Part shown: positions 1-6,002 of the stretch, in pieces | Position numbering within the stretch: the first letter of the stretch is position 1 | Layout of the letters: each line of letters begins with the position of its first letter | NCBI GenBank assembly: GCA_910584075.1 | Contig: CAJTZI010000065.1 | Location: 1-8,851, forward strand | Reading direction: 5' to 3' | From: an uncultured Oscillibacter sp. | Lineage (GTDB): Bacteria; Bacillota; Clostridia; Oscillospirales; Oscillospiraceae | DNA: 8,851 nt | Translations under genes and position numbers: made by a program | The notes under the pieces: model-generated | Told to the model about the DNA's origin: nothing | What the model saw: only the letters and a program-made list of their open reading frames with translations | Database searches by the model: none

Positions 1-13
1 GTTCCTTTCCCAT
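1..13 (-). CDS. Start of an outward-facing gene (partial), probably an IS transposase
   Basis: Reading the - strand, an ATG at 13-11 is followed by three full codons (Met-Gly-Lys-Glu) before the window ends. It sits 7 bases after a strong GGAGGG ribosome binding site and downstream of a perfect TATAAT box, so this is very probably a real start. The same promoter and Shine-Dalgarno recur in inverted orientation at the right edge, which is expected if both flanks are copies of one insertion sequence with its transposase reading away from the cassette. Too little protein is visible to name a family. The transposase identity is inference from the duplicated inverted arrangement. Confidence 0.45.
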
Positions 14-16
14 TTT

Positions 17-77
17 TCTGCCCTCCTTCTACTTTGAGGACTATTATATCACACTTTTATTGACGACACCACCTAGT
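17..77 (-). repeat. Left copy of 61-bp terminal inverted repeat (putative IS 5' end)
   Basis: These 61 bases are, by eye, a perfect reverse complement of 8791-8851. On the - strand the copy holds an extended -10 promoter and a Shine-Dalgarno for the gene starting at 13. Similarity stops after position 77: the next bases differ from those beside the right copy. This is what two inverted copies of one element in different flanking DNA should look like. Homology may continue beyond the window edges, so 61 bp is a minimum. In this orientation the element would begin near ACTAGGTGGTGTCG. Confidence 0.85.
43..51 (-). promoter_or_regulatory. Extended -10 promoter of the left flanking element, reading outward
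   Basis: On the - strand, TG-A-TATAAT gives a perfect -10 hexamer (48-43) with the TGn extension. No good -35 box lies 16-18 bases upstream, which is typical of extended -10 promoters. A GGAGGG ribosome binding site at about 26-21 and the ATG at 13 follow. Transcription leaves the cassette, so this promoter should not drive the operon. Confidence 0.6.
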
Positions 78-99
78 CCGTTTTGCCGGAGATGTAAAG

Positions 100-130
100 A
101 GAATTGGTCAAATCTGAGCCATCCAATTCT
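100..130. other. Small inverted repeat / hairpin in the leader
   Basis: AGAATTGG (100-107) and CCAATTCT (123-130) are perfect 8-bp complementary arms with a 15-base loop. No proper T-run follows on either strand, so a terminator is only weakly supported. It lies between the left repeat and the operon promoter and could be a weak transcript end for the flanking element, a regulator-binding site or chance. Confidence 0.3.
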
Positions 131-155
131 TTGGTATTGGGTAACAAAAATCGCC

Positions 156-219
156 GTTTGCCACACGGGCGGATGTGTTGTTTAATGGAGGGCAGAAAAG
201 TGGTTCTGTTTTGGCAAAC
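156..219. promoter_or_regulatory. 8-bp inverted repeat flanking the promoter, possible operator
   Basis: GTTTGCCA (156-163) and TGGCAAAC (212-219) are perfect reverse complements. The first covers the -35 box. The second lies about 20-27 bases downstream of the predicted transcription start. The arm centres are 56 bp apart, so they could act as two half-operators joined by looping. A long-loop RNA structure is unlikely because the left arm lies upstream of the predicted start. No regulator gene is visible in the window, and a chance match is possible. Confidence 0.3.
158..186 (+). promoter_or_regulatory. Probable sigma70-type promoter of the operon
   Basis: TTGCCA (158-163, five of six matches to TTGACA) and TTTAAT (181-186, five of six matches to TATAAT) are separated by exactly 17 bases. 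Transcription would start near 193, about 50 bases before the first gene. It is the best + strand promoter I can see upstream of the first gene, and the short downstream gaps suggest it serves the whole cluster. The -35 box lies within one arm of an inverted repeat (156-163 / 212-219), so regulation at this point is plausible. Confidence 0.55.
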
Positions 220-242
220 ACCCACAAGAAAGGAATGTCGCT

Positions 243-962
243 ATGTACGGATGGAGAGCAAAGATCGGCCTGATCACCCCCATGAGCGAGAATGCGGAGC
301 ACGCATTTCACATCTACGCGCCGGAGGGCGTGTCCTTCGCCTCAATGAAAATCAATTTCCCCGGCCCCACCCCCGAGGGCCTGACCATTCTGACTGACCG
401 CCTGGAGGAGACCGCCGCCATGTACAAGGACTATGACGCAGACCTGGTGGTGTTCGGCTGCACCTCCGGCAGCTGCATCAAGGGTTTTGGCTGGGATCAG
501 GAGTGCATCCGCCAAATCGAGCGGGCCAGCGGCCATCCCGGCCTGACCACCAGCACCGCTGTGCTGGAGGCGCTGAAGGCCCTGGGCGCGAAAAAGGTGG
601 CCGTGCTGACCCCCTACCCGGAGGATACCAACGAGGCGGAGCGGAAGTTCCTGGTGGACAACGGCTATGAGGTCACCAATATCGTGGGTATGGATGTCAG
701 CTATATTCGCTGTGAGGGCCGGAAGATGGAGGCCTGCGATGAGTACTTCCTGTATCGCAACGCCATGGAGATGGACCTGAAGGGCGCGGACACCTTCTTC
801 CTCAGCTGCATGGGCCTGAGCACCCTGGAGATTGTGGAGGAGCTGGAGACCCTGATGGGGGTCCCCGTGGTCACCAGCCATCAGGCCACGCTGTGGAGCG
901 CCCTGCGCCACTGCCGCGTAGGCGCCAAGCTGCCGAATCTGGGCAGGCTGTGTACGCTTTGA
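243..962 (+). CDS. Asp/Glu racemase superfamily protein (maleate isomerase / arylmalonate decarboxylase-like), paralogue 1
   Basis: A 239-residue cytoplasmic protein, the usual length for the maleate cis-trans isomerase / arylmalonate decarboxylase / Asp-Glu racemase fold. The GCTSGS loop carries Cys73 and the SCMGL loop carries Cys189. These are the two positions that hold the paired catalytic cysteines in racemases and maleate isomerase, whereas arylmalonate decarboxylase keeps only the second. TTSTAVLEAL (102-111) and TPYPEDTN (123-130) are further family segments. Two cysteines favour racemisation or cis-trans isomerisation at the carbon next to a carboxylate over decarboxylation; this is inference. 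The start is supported by an AAGGA ribosome binding site 8 bases upstream. It is first in the operon, 27 bases before a close paralogue. Compared with that paralogue it has a few extra residues around 150-166, including Cys157 and Cys165. Substrate unknown. Confidence 0.85.
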   Translation: MYGWRAKIGLITPMSENAEHAFHIYAPEGVSFASMKINFPGPTPEGLTILTDRLEETAAMYKDYDADLVVFGCTSGSCIKGFGWDQECIRQIERASGHPGLTTSTAVLEALKALGAKKVAVLTPYPEDTNEAERKFLVDNGYEVTNIVGMDVSYIRCEGRKMEACDEYFLYRNAMEMDLKGADTFFLSCMGLSTLEIVEELETLMGVPVVTSHQATLWSALRHCRVGAKLPNLGRLCTL

Positions 963-989
963 GTTTGAAAACCGGAAAGGGATGATTTC

Positions 990-1712
990 ATGTATAGAGA
1001 CGGAATGTACAGCATTCGCGCCAGAATCGGCGTCATTGCCCCGATTGATGACCAGGTAGAGCATGCCTTTAATAAATACGCGCCCGAGGGGGTCGCCTTT
1101 GACAGCTCCCGCCTCTGGTTTCCCGGCCCCACGCCGGAGGGCTTGGTCTACCTCTCCGACCAGCTGGAGGAGGCCGCCAAGATGTACCGGAAGAAGCGGC
1201 ACGACGTGGTGCTCTTCGGCTGCACCTCCGGCAGCTGCATCAAGGGCTACGGCTTTGACAAAGAGTGCATCGAGCGCATCGAGCGAGCCAGCGGCTGGCC
1301 CGGTCTGACCACCAGCACCGCCGTGCTGGAGGCCTTCCAGGCCCTGGGCCTGCGGCGCACCGTGGTCATGACCCCCTATCCCGAGGACACCAATCAGGCG
1401 GAGAAGAAATTCCTGGAGGACAATGGCCTGGAGGTCACCTCTATCACCGGCGTGGGGTTCAACCGGGTGGGTGAGTTTAGCCACCCCAGCAAGTACTTCC
1501 TCTACCGCAAGGCCAAGGAGCTCAAGACCGAGGGTGCCGAGGTGTTCTTCCTCAGCTGCATGGGCCTTGCCACCATGGAGCTGGTGGAGATTCTCGAAGA
1601 GGATCTGGGGATGCCCGTCATCACCAGCCACCAGGCCAGCCTCTGGGCCTGCCTGCGGCACAGCCGCGTCAACGACAAGCTGCCGGGCCTTGGCAAGCTG
1701 TTCACCATTTGA
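990..1712 (+). CDS. Asp/Glu racemase superfamily protein (maleate isomerase / arylmalonate decarboxylase-like), paralogue 2
   Basis: A 240-residue tandem paralogue of the preceding gene; by eye more than half of the aligned residues are identical. It keeps both cysteine loops, GCTSGS with Cys78 and SCMGL with Cys190, so both copies look catalytically competent. The shared N-terminal block EHAF..YAPEGV, then FPGPTPEGL, suggests both handle related ligands. The start at 990 has a GGAAAGG site 9 bases upstream. An in-frame ATG at 1005 would align better with the start of paralogue 1 but has a weaker site. The pair could form a heteromer, or act on different stereoisomers or successive intermediates. 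The DNA around both catalytic cysteines is nearly identical between copies (for example 453-484 and 1215-1246), consistent with a fairly recent duplication or strong constraint. Confidence 0.85.
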   Translation: MYRDGMYSIRARIGVIAPIDDQVEHAFNKYAPEGVAFDSSRLWFPGPTPEGLVYLSDQLEEAAKMYRKKRHDVVLFGCTSGSCIKGYGFDKECIERIERASGWPGLTTSTAVLEAFQALGLRRTVVMTPYPEDTNQAEKKFLEDNGLEVTSITGVGFNRVGEFSHPSKYFLYRKAKELKTEGAEVFFLSCMGLATMELVEILEEDLGMPVITSHQASLWACLRHSRVNDKLPGLGKLFTI

Positions 1713-1762
1713 CCGGATCGATCAGAGAATTTCCCGAAACAGATCAATAAGGAGGAACCACT

Positions 1763-3145
1763 ATGGGTTTTAATCAACATGCACCGTTGGCCACGGACTA
1801 CACCCGGCAGATCTGCCATTTTATCAAGACGCTGAAGTACGAGGACATTCCCCCTGCGGTCATTGAGCGGGCCAAGATGATGGTCATGCAGACCATCGGC
1901 GTAAGCCTGTGCAGCGCCGAGCTCCAGCAGGTGAAGGACGCCATCGCCATCTCCAAGGAGATGTCCCCCGGCGGCGAGGGTGCCGCCACGCTGTGGGCCG
2001 ACGGCAAAAAGGTCAGCTGGGAGGCCGCCGCCCTCACCGCCGGCACCATGGGCGACACCCTGGACTGGGAGGACTGCTCCGTCACTGGGCATCCCTCCGC
2101 CGGCGTTATCCCCACGGCGGTCATTGCCTCCGAGGTGCTCCACAAGAGCGGCAAGGACCTGCTCACCGCCGTGGTGGCGGGCTATGAGGTCTACCAGCGG
2201 GTGGCCCTGTCCGGCCGGAGCAGCATCGTCAGCTACAACATCTTCGGAAACCTTGCCGTGCTGCTGAAGCTGCTGGACCCCTCCGAGGAGAAGATGAACC
2301 AGGCCTTCGGCATCGGCACCGCCTGCGCCATCATCCCCGCCAACGTCCACGAGATCACAATGTCCGACTCCCTGAACTACCTCTATGGCTTCCGGGCCGA
2401 GAGTGCCGTCACCATGGTCAAGACCGCCCTCAACGGTATTGAGAACATGGAGGACGCCTTCGACGACCCCACCGCCTATCTGCTCCACTGCGGCTATCAG
2501 GAGCCGGAGTGGCTGACAAAGGAGCTGGGCGAGCACTGGATGATGATGGATATGCTGCTGGTGAAGCACTGGCCCGCCAACGTCTTCGTCCAGACCTACG
2601 CCGAGCTGGCCGCCCGCCTTGTTACCAAGAACAAGTACAATCCCGACGACATCGAGGAGATTATCATCCGCCCCTCCGTGGCCTTCCGCCACTGGTACTC
2701 CGAGACCGGCTACGAATCTGTGACCCAGGCCCAGTTTTCTATCCCCTACGCCACGGCCTGTGCCATGTACCACCCGGAGCCCGGCGCCGTGTGGTACCAG
2801 CCCGAGACCATGAAGGACCCGAAAATCGTGGCCCTGATGAACAAGGTGAAGGCCGACGGTTTTGTGAAGATGACCGGCATGAAGTTTATCAAGGACCTCA
2901 TTGACGGCAGGCACCCGGAGAAGTTCATGATCGTCCACATGAAGGACGGCACCGAGTATGTGGAGAGCGCCTTCACCCACCCCGGCCACCCCAGCTACAT
3001 GCTGACCCGGGACGAGTTCAGGGACCGCTTCCGCCTGGAGACCCGGAACATCCTCAGCCCGGAGAAGACCGAGGGCGCGCTGGAGTGCATCTGCCATTTG
3101 GAGGAGTACGAGGACGCCTCTGTGCTACCCACGTTCCTCTATTGA
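1763..3145 (+). CDS. MmgE/PrpD family protein, paralogue 1
   Basis: A 460-residue full-length MmgE/PrpD protein. The family includes 2-methylcitrate dehydratase, cis-aconitate decarboxylase and iminodisuccinate epimerase. Visible signatures are the D101-x2-D104 block running into H110-P-S, GYEVYQR (140-146), a QAQFSIPY segment near residue 322, and a C-terminal HPGHPSYM block followed by DRFR. Two features depart from the family pattern: the usual K-x-Y-P-C segment reads KHWPAN (268-273), and the middle region lacks the H-P-T and K-x2-H stretches I expect in decarboxylase/dehydratase members. The chemistry may therefore differ from both. No signal peptide or membrane segment is seen, so it should be cytoplasmic. 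AAGGAGG lies 7 bases before the ATG. It follows the racemase pair after 50 bases and precedes its own paralogue by 39. Confidence 0.85.
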   Translation: MGFNQHAPLATDYTRQICHFIKTLKYEDIPPAVIERAKMMVMQTIGVSLCSAELQQVKDAIAISKEMSPGGEGAATLWADGKKVSWEAAALTAGTMGDTLDWEDCSVTGHPSAGVIPTAVIASEVLHKSGKDLLTAVVAGYEVYQRVALSGRSSIVSYNIFGNLAVLLKLLDPSEEKMNQAFGIGTACAIIPANVHEITMSDSLNYLYGFRAESAVTMVKTALNGIENMEDAFDDPTAYLLHCGYQEPEWLTKELGEHWMMMDMLLVKHWPANVFVQTYAELAARLVTKNKYNPDDIEEIIIRPSVAFRHWYSETGYESVTQAQFSIPYATACAMYHPEPGAVWYQPETMKDPKIVALMNKVKADGFVKMTGMKFIKDLIDGRHPEKFMIVHMKDGTEYVESAFTHPGHPSYMLTRDEFRDRFRLETRNILSPEKTEGALECICHLEEYEDASVLPTFLY

Positions 3146-3184
3146 CCCGTTCCGTTCCAAATTGAATGAAGCAGGAGGTACTGT

Positions 3185-4660
3185 ATGCGGTACAATCGTC
3201 TGTATAAGGATAACAACTTTCTTACGCCCACTACATATACCCAGGAGCTGAGCGAATATGCCGAGAGCCTCAAATACGAGGATCTGCCCCCCGAGGTGGT
3301 GGAGCGGGCCAAGATGATTATGCTCCAGACCGTGGGCGCGGCCCTGGCGGCCAAGGGCACCCCCATTTACGACAAGATCATGAAGATGGCCCGTGAGGCC
3401 AACGGAGGCTCCGGTGGAGACACCACGGTGTGGGGCTCTGGGGAGAAGCTGGCCGCCGTCAACGCGGCTCTGGCCCTGGGCACCACCACCGACGCCTTGG
3501 ACTGGGAGGACTGCTCCTGGACCGGCCATCCCTCCGCGGGGATCATCCCCTGCGCCTGGCTGGCGGCGGAGGAGAGGCACAAGAGCGGCAAGGATCTGAT
3601 CTGCGCCATCGTGGCGGGCTACGAGGTCTACCAGCGCATCGCCATGGCGGTGCAGCCCTCCGACGAGCGATGGAAGAAGAAGGGCTGGGGCCTGACCAGC
3701 TGGCAGATCTTCGGTTGCATCCTGCCCATCGCCAAGCTCTACGGCTTCGGCTCCCGGAAGATTAACCAGGCCATCGGCATGGGCTGTGAGTGCAGCACCC
3801 TGCCCGTGGCCTACCACGCCACCACCATGTCCGACTTCTATCACTACGAGCACGGCTACCGCGCCCGAGACGGCTTCGTCATCGCCAAGGCGGTGGAGAA
3901 GGGCATTCACAACCAGCGGGACGCCCTGGATGAGCCCCGGTGCTACACCGGCGTCATCTGCGGCGACGATGGCAGCAACGGCTCCGGCGAGACCACCATT
4001 CGATCCGGTGAGGCGGACCTCACCTGGCTGACCAGGGATCTGGGCAAGCGGTATCTTATCATGGAGACACTGCTGAAGCACTGGCCCGCCAATATGTGGG
4101 TCCAGACCCCCGTGGAGCTCATCAAGGACCTGGCGGAGAAGCACGGCTTCGGCCCGGACGACATCGAGGAGATCGTGGTGGATCCCCCGGTAAAGGGCCG
4201 GATGTGGGCCCCTGACGAGGGCTTCACCTCCGTGACCCACGCCCAGTTCTCCATTCCATTTGTCATCGCCTCCTGGCTGCGGGACCACCACCCCGGTGCC
4301 CACTGGTACACCGCAGAGAAGATGAAGGATCCCGAGACCATCGCCCTGGCCAAGCGGGTAAAGTTCGGAGATTCCCCCGAGGAGTCCCCCATGTCCAGCT
4401 TCAAGATGTTCCGGGAGGAGCGGGGGTATCCCATGAAGACCGTCACCGTGACCCTGAAGGACGGCACCCGGTATGAGGGGAAGATGGACTGCCACCCGGG
4501 CCATCCCAGGAACATGATGAGCCGCAAGGAGTTCTCCGACCGTTTCCGGATTCAGGCCGCCCCCGCCCTGGAGGGCGAGAAGCTGGAGAAGGTCCTGGAG
4601 ACGCTCTGCAATATCGAATCTGTGGAGGACATCGCCTCCCTGGCCGGACTGCTGGGCTGA
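3185..4660 (+). CDS. MmgE/PrpD family protein, paralogue 2
   Basis: A 491-residue tandem paralogue of the preceding protein. The N-terminal signature is conserved: D106-x2-D109, H115-P-S and GYEVYQR (145-151). So are KHWPAN (298-303), HAQFSIPF and the HPGHPRNM block near the C terminus. It is longer because of three insertions: a charged stretch after residue 155 (DERWKKKGWG), a glycine/serine-rich stretch around 258-270, and a stretch near residue 400 (SPEESPMSSFKMF). The same departures from the usual family motifs occur in both copies, so they were inherited and are not decay. AGGAGGT lies 5 bases before the ATG. It could form a heteromer with paralogue 1 or catalyse a second dehydration or epimerisation step. 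A 17-bp hairpin follows and separates this gene from the redox module. Confidence 0.85.
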   Translation: MRYNRLYKDNNFLTPTTYTQELSEYAESLKYEDLPPEVVERAKMIMLQTVGAALAAKGTPIYDKIMKMAREANGGSGGDTTVWGSGEKLAAVNAALALGTTTDALDWEDCSWTGHPSAGIIPCAWLAAEERHKSGKDLICAIVAGYEVYQRIAMAVQPSDERWKKKGWGLTSWQIFGCILPIAKLYGFGSRKINQAIGMGCECSTLPVAYHATTMSDFYHYEHGYRARDGFVIAKAVEKGIHNQRDALDEPRCYTGVICGDDGSNGSGETTIRSGEADLTWLTRDLGKRYLIMETLLKHWPANMWVQTPVELIKDLAEKHGFGPDDIEEIVVDPPVKGRMWAPDEGFTSVTHAQFSIPFVIASWLRDHHPGAHWYTAEKMKDPETIALAKRVKFGDSPEESPMSSFKMFREERGYPMKTVTVTLKDGTRYEGKMDCHPGHPRNMMSRKEFSDRFRIQAAPALEGEKLEKVLETLCNIESVEDIASLAGLLG

Positions 4661-4670
4661 GCGTGTACCA

Positions 4671-4710
4671 CCGCCCATGCCCGCCGCGCCTGTGCGGCGG
4701 GCATGGGCGG
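4671..4710 (+). other. Perfect 17-bp GC-rich intra-operon hairpin
   Basis: Positions 4671-4687 and 4694-4710 are perfect 17-base reverse complements enclosing a 6-base loop (GCCTGT). The stem is almost all G and C. No T-run follows (ACAACATGGG), so it does not look like a standard intrinsic terminator. It begins 10 bases after the stop of the second MmgE/PrpD gene and ends 17 bases before the ATG of the FAD oxidoreductase, just upstream of that gene's ribosome binding site. Likely roles are protection of the upstream mRNA's 3' end, an mRNA processing boundary or partial attenuation, so that the two halves of the operon are made in different amounts. Confidence 0.8.
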
Positions 4711-4727
4711 ACAACATGGGAGGAACT

Positions 4728-6002
4728 ATGAAAAAAATTGCAATCATCGGCTTTGGCGGCGCCGGCTACAATGCCGCCAGAGAGGTGCGGCGGCGGGACG
4801 CGGAGGCAGTCATCGACGTGTATTCGGACACGGATATCGGCCCCTACAACCCCATGCTGACCACCTACTATGTCAAGGGTGCCATCCCCTATGACGCCCT
4901 GTTTCCCTTCGGGGACCTGGAGACTATCCAACAGGAGCTGGACCTGCGGGTTCTCACCGGCCGCCCCGTCACCGGGCTGGTGCCGGAGGAGAAAAAGATC
5001 CTCTTCGACGGCGGCGAGGCCGTGTACGACGAGATCCTCATCAGTACCGGCGCCTCCACCGTCATGCCCCCCATCCCGGGACTGGACCTGCCGGGCGTGT
5101 TCAAGATGCGTACCGCCCAAGACGCCGTAGAGCTGAAGCGGCGGCTGGACGGCGGCGAGATCAGGAGCGGCCTCGTGATCGGCGCCTCCTGGGTGGGCAT
5201 CAAGATCGTGGAGGATCTGGTGGAACGGGATATCCCCTGCACCCTGGTGGACGGGGCGGAGTGGATGTTCTGCGTGGCCGCCTTCCGGGAGACTGCCCTC
5301 CGGGCCCAAAAGGACCTGGAGTCCAAGGGCGTCCGGGTGGCCTGCGGGCAGATGCTGGGTCATATCGAGCGGGAGGCGGACGGCCGTCTTACCGCTGTGA
5401 TGCAGGGCGGCGGACGCTTTACTGCCGACACGGTGGCCGTGTGCATCGGCGTGCGGATGAACACGGGATTCCTGCGGGACAGCGGCATTGCCATGAACCG
5501 GGGCGTCCTAGTGGACAGCCATATGCGGACCAATTATGAGGGCATCTACGCCGCCGGGGACTGCTGCGAGGCCGTGGACATCCAGAGCGGCACACACCGC
5601 AACATCGGCGTGTGGTTCAACGCCAACAAGCAGGGCGCCGTGGCCGGGGCCAACATGGCAGGCAGTCCGGAGAAGTTCGACGCCAACGTGCTGGTGAACC
5701 TGGCCCATTACCTGGACTACGATTTCATCAGCATCGGCGATGTCAGCGCCTGCGGGCCGGAGGACGAGGTCTATGAGTACGAGGACGCACGGTATTACAT
5801 CCGGGCGGTCCGCTCCGGAAGGGACATCAAGTGTATCAACATGATCGGCTCCGCCGACAGCAACGGCATCGTGAAAAACGCCTTTATCAAGGCCATTGAG
5901 ATCCCGGAGGCGGGACTGGACATCCGGACCGTCTGCCTCCTGCAGGGAAAGGGGTTCCCGGATGGCTTTATCAACTTTTTGGGAGGGAGATCTCTTGACT
6001 GA
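4728..6002 (+). CDS. FAD-dependent pyridine nucleotide oxidoreductase
   Basis: A 424-residue two-dinucleotide-fold flavoprotein. An N-terminal FAD Rossmann motif GFGGAG (8-13) follows a hydrophobic strand. An NAD(P)-binding GASWVG (152-157) lies mid-protein, and the second FAD motif YAAGD is at 274-278. The segment YNPMLTTYYVKG resembles the Y-x-R-x-L-S-x-x-L-x-G region of rubredoxin/ferredoxin reductases and NirB-type proteins. No CxxxxC redox disulfide is present, so this is not a disulfide reductase of the lipoamide dehydrogenase type. It probably passes electrons between NAD(P)H and the iron-sulfur/molybdenum pair encoded next; the direction is not shown. The ATG at 4728 is chosen because a GGGAGG site lies 5 bases upstream and MKKIAIIGFG is a standard flavoprotein start. 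The in-frame ATG at 4677 lies inside the hairpin. Its 3' end overlaps the next gene by 8 bases. Confidence 0.85.
   Translation: MKKIAIIGFGGAGYNAAREVRRRDAEAVIDVYSDTDIGPYNPMLTTYYVKGAIPYDALFPFGDLETIQQELDLRVLTGRPVTGLVPEEKKILFDGGEAVYDEILISTGASTVMPPIPGLDLPGVFKMRTAQDAVELKRRLDGGEIRSGLVIGASWVGIKIVEDLVERDIPCTLVDGAEWMFCVAAFRETALRAQKDLESKGVRVACGQMLGHIEREADGRLTAVMQGGGRFTADTVAVCIGVRMNTGFLRDSGIAMNRGVLVDSHMRTNYEGIYAAGDCCEAVDIQSGTHRNIGVWFNANKQGAVAGANMAGSPEKFDANVLVNLAHYLDYDFISIGDVSACGPEDEVYEYEDARYYIRAVRSGRDIKCINMIGSADSNGIVKNAFIKAIEIPEAGLDIRTVCLLQGKGFPDGFINFLGGRSLD
5981..5997 (+). promoter_or_regulatory. Ribosome binding site that sets a TTG start for the molybdenum enzyme
   Basis: GGGAGGGAGA (5981-5990) lies inside the end of the FAD oxidoreductase gene, and TTG at 5995-5997 is in frame with the molybdopterin protein, 8 bases after the GGAGG core. 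There is no ATG between here and the first Fe-S cysteine codon at 6070. Upstream in-frame ATGs would make an N-terminus that merely shadows the FAD gene. Coupled translation with an 8-base overlap is therefore likely. Confidence 0.7.

Noticed and set aside
104..397. Open reading frame across the leader and the start of the first racemase gene
   Set aside because: The product has no recognisable family features, it overlaps the real gene in another frame, and its start has no ribosome binding site. The internal GTG at 200 is mentioned only as a possible leader ORF.
3142..3170. TTGACC at the end of the first MmgE/PrpD gene as an internal promoter (a similar TTGACC lies at the end of the second racemase gene)
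   Set aside because: No acceptable -10 hexamer lies 16-18 bases downstream in either gap. The motif arises from the stop-codon context.
4677..4727. Upstream in-frame ATG at 4677 for the FAD oxidoreductase
   Set aside because: It falls within the 17-bp hairpin stem, has no ribosome binding site, and the residues it adds do not fit the flavoprotein family, while MKKIAIIGFG at 4728 does.
5896..5994. Longer N-terminus for the molybdopterin protein from an ATG at 5896, giving an arginine-rich start (RSRRRDW) that superficially resembles a Tat motif
   Set aside because: It lies wholly inside the FAD oxidoreductase gene in another frame, has no hydrophobic stretch after the arginines, and a strong ribosome binding site supports the TTG at 5995.
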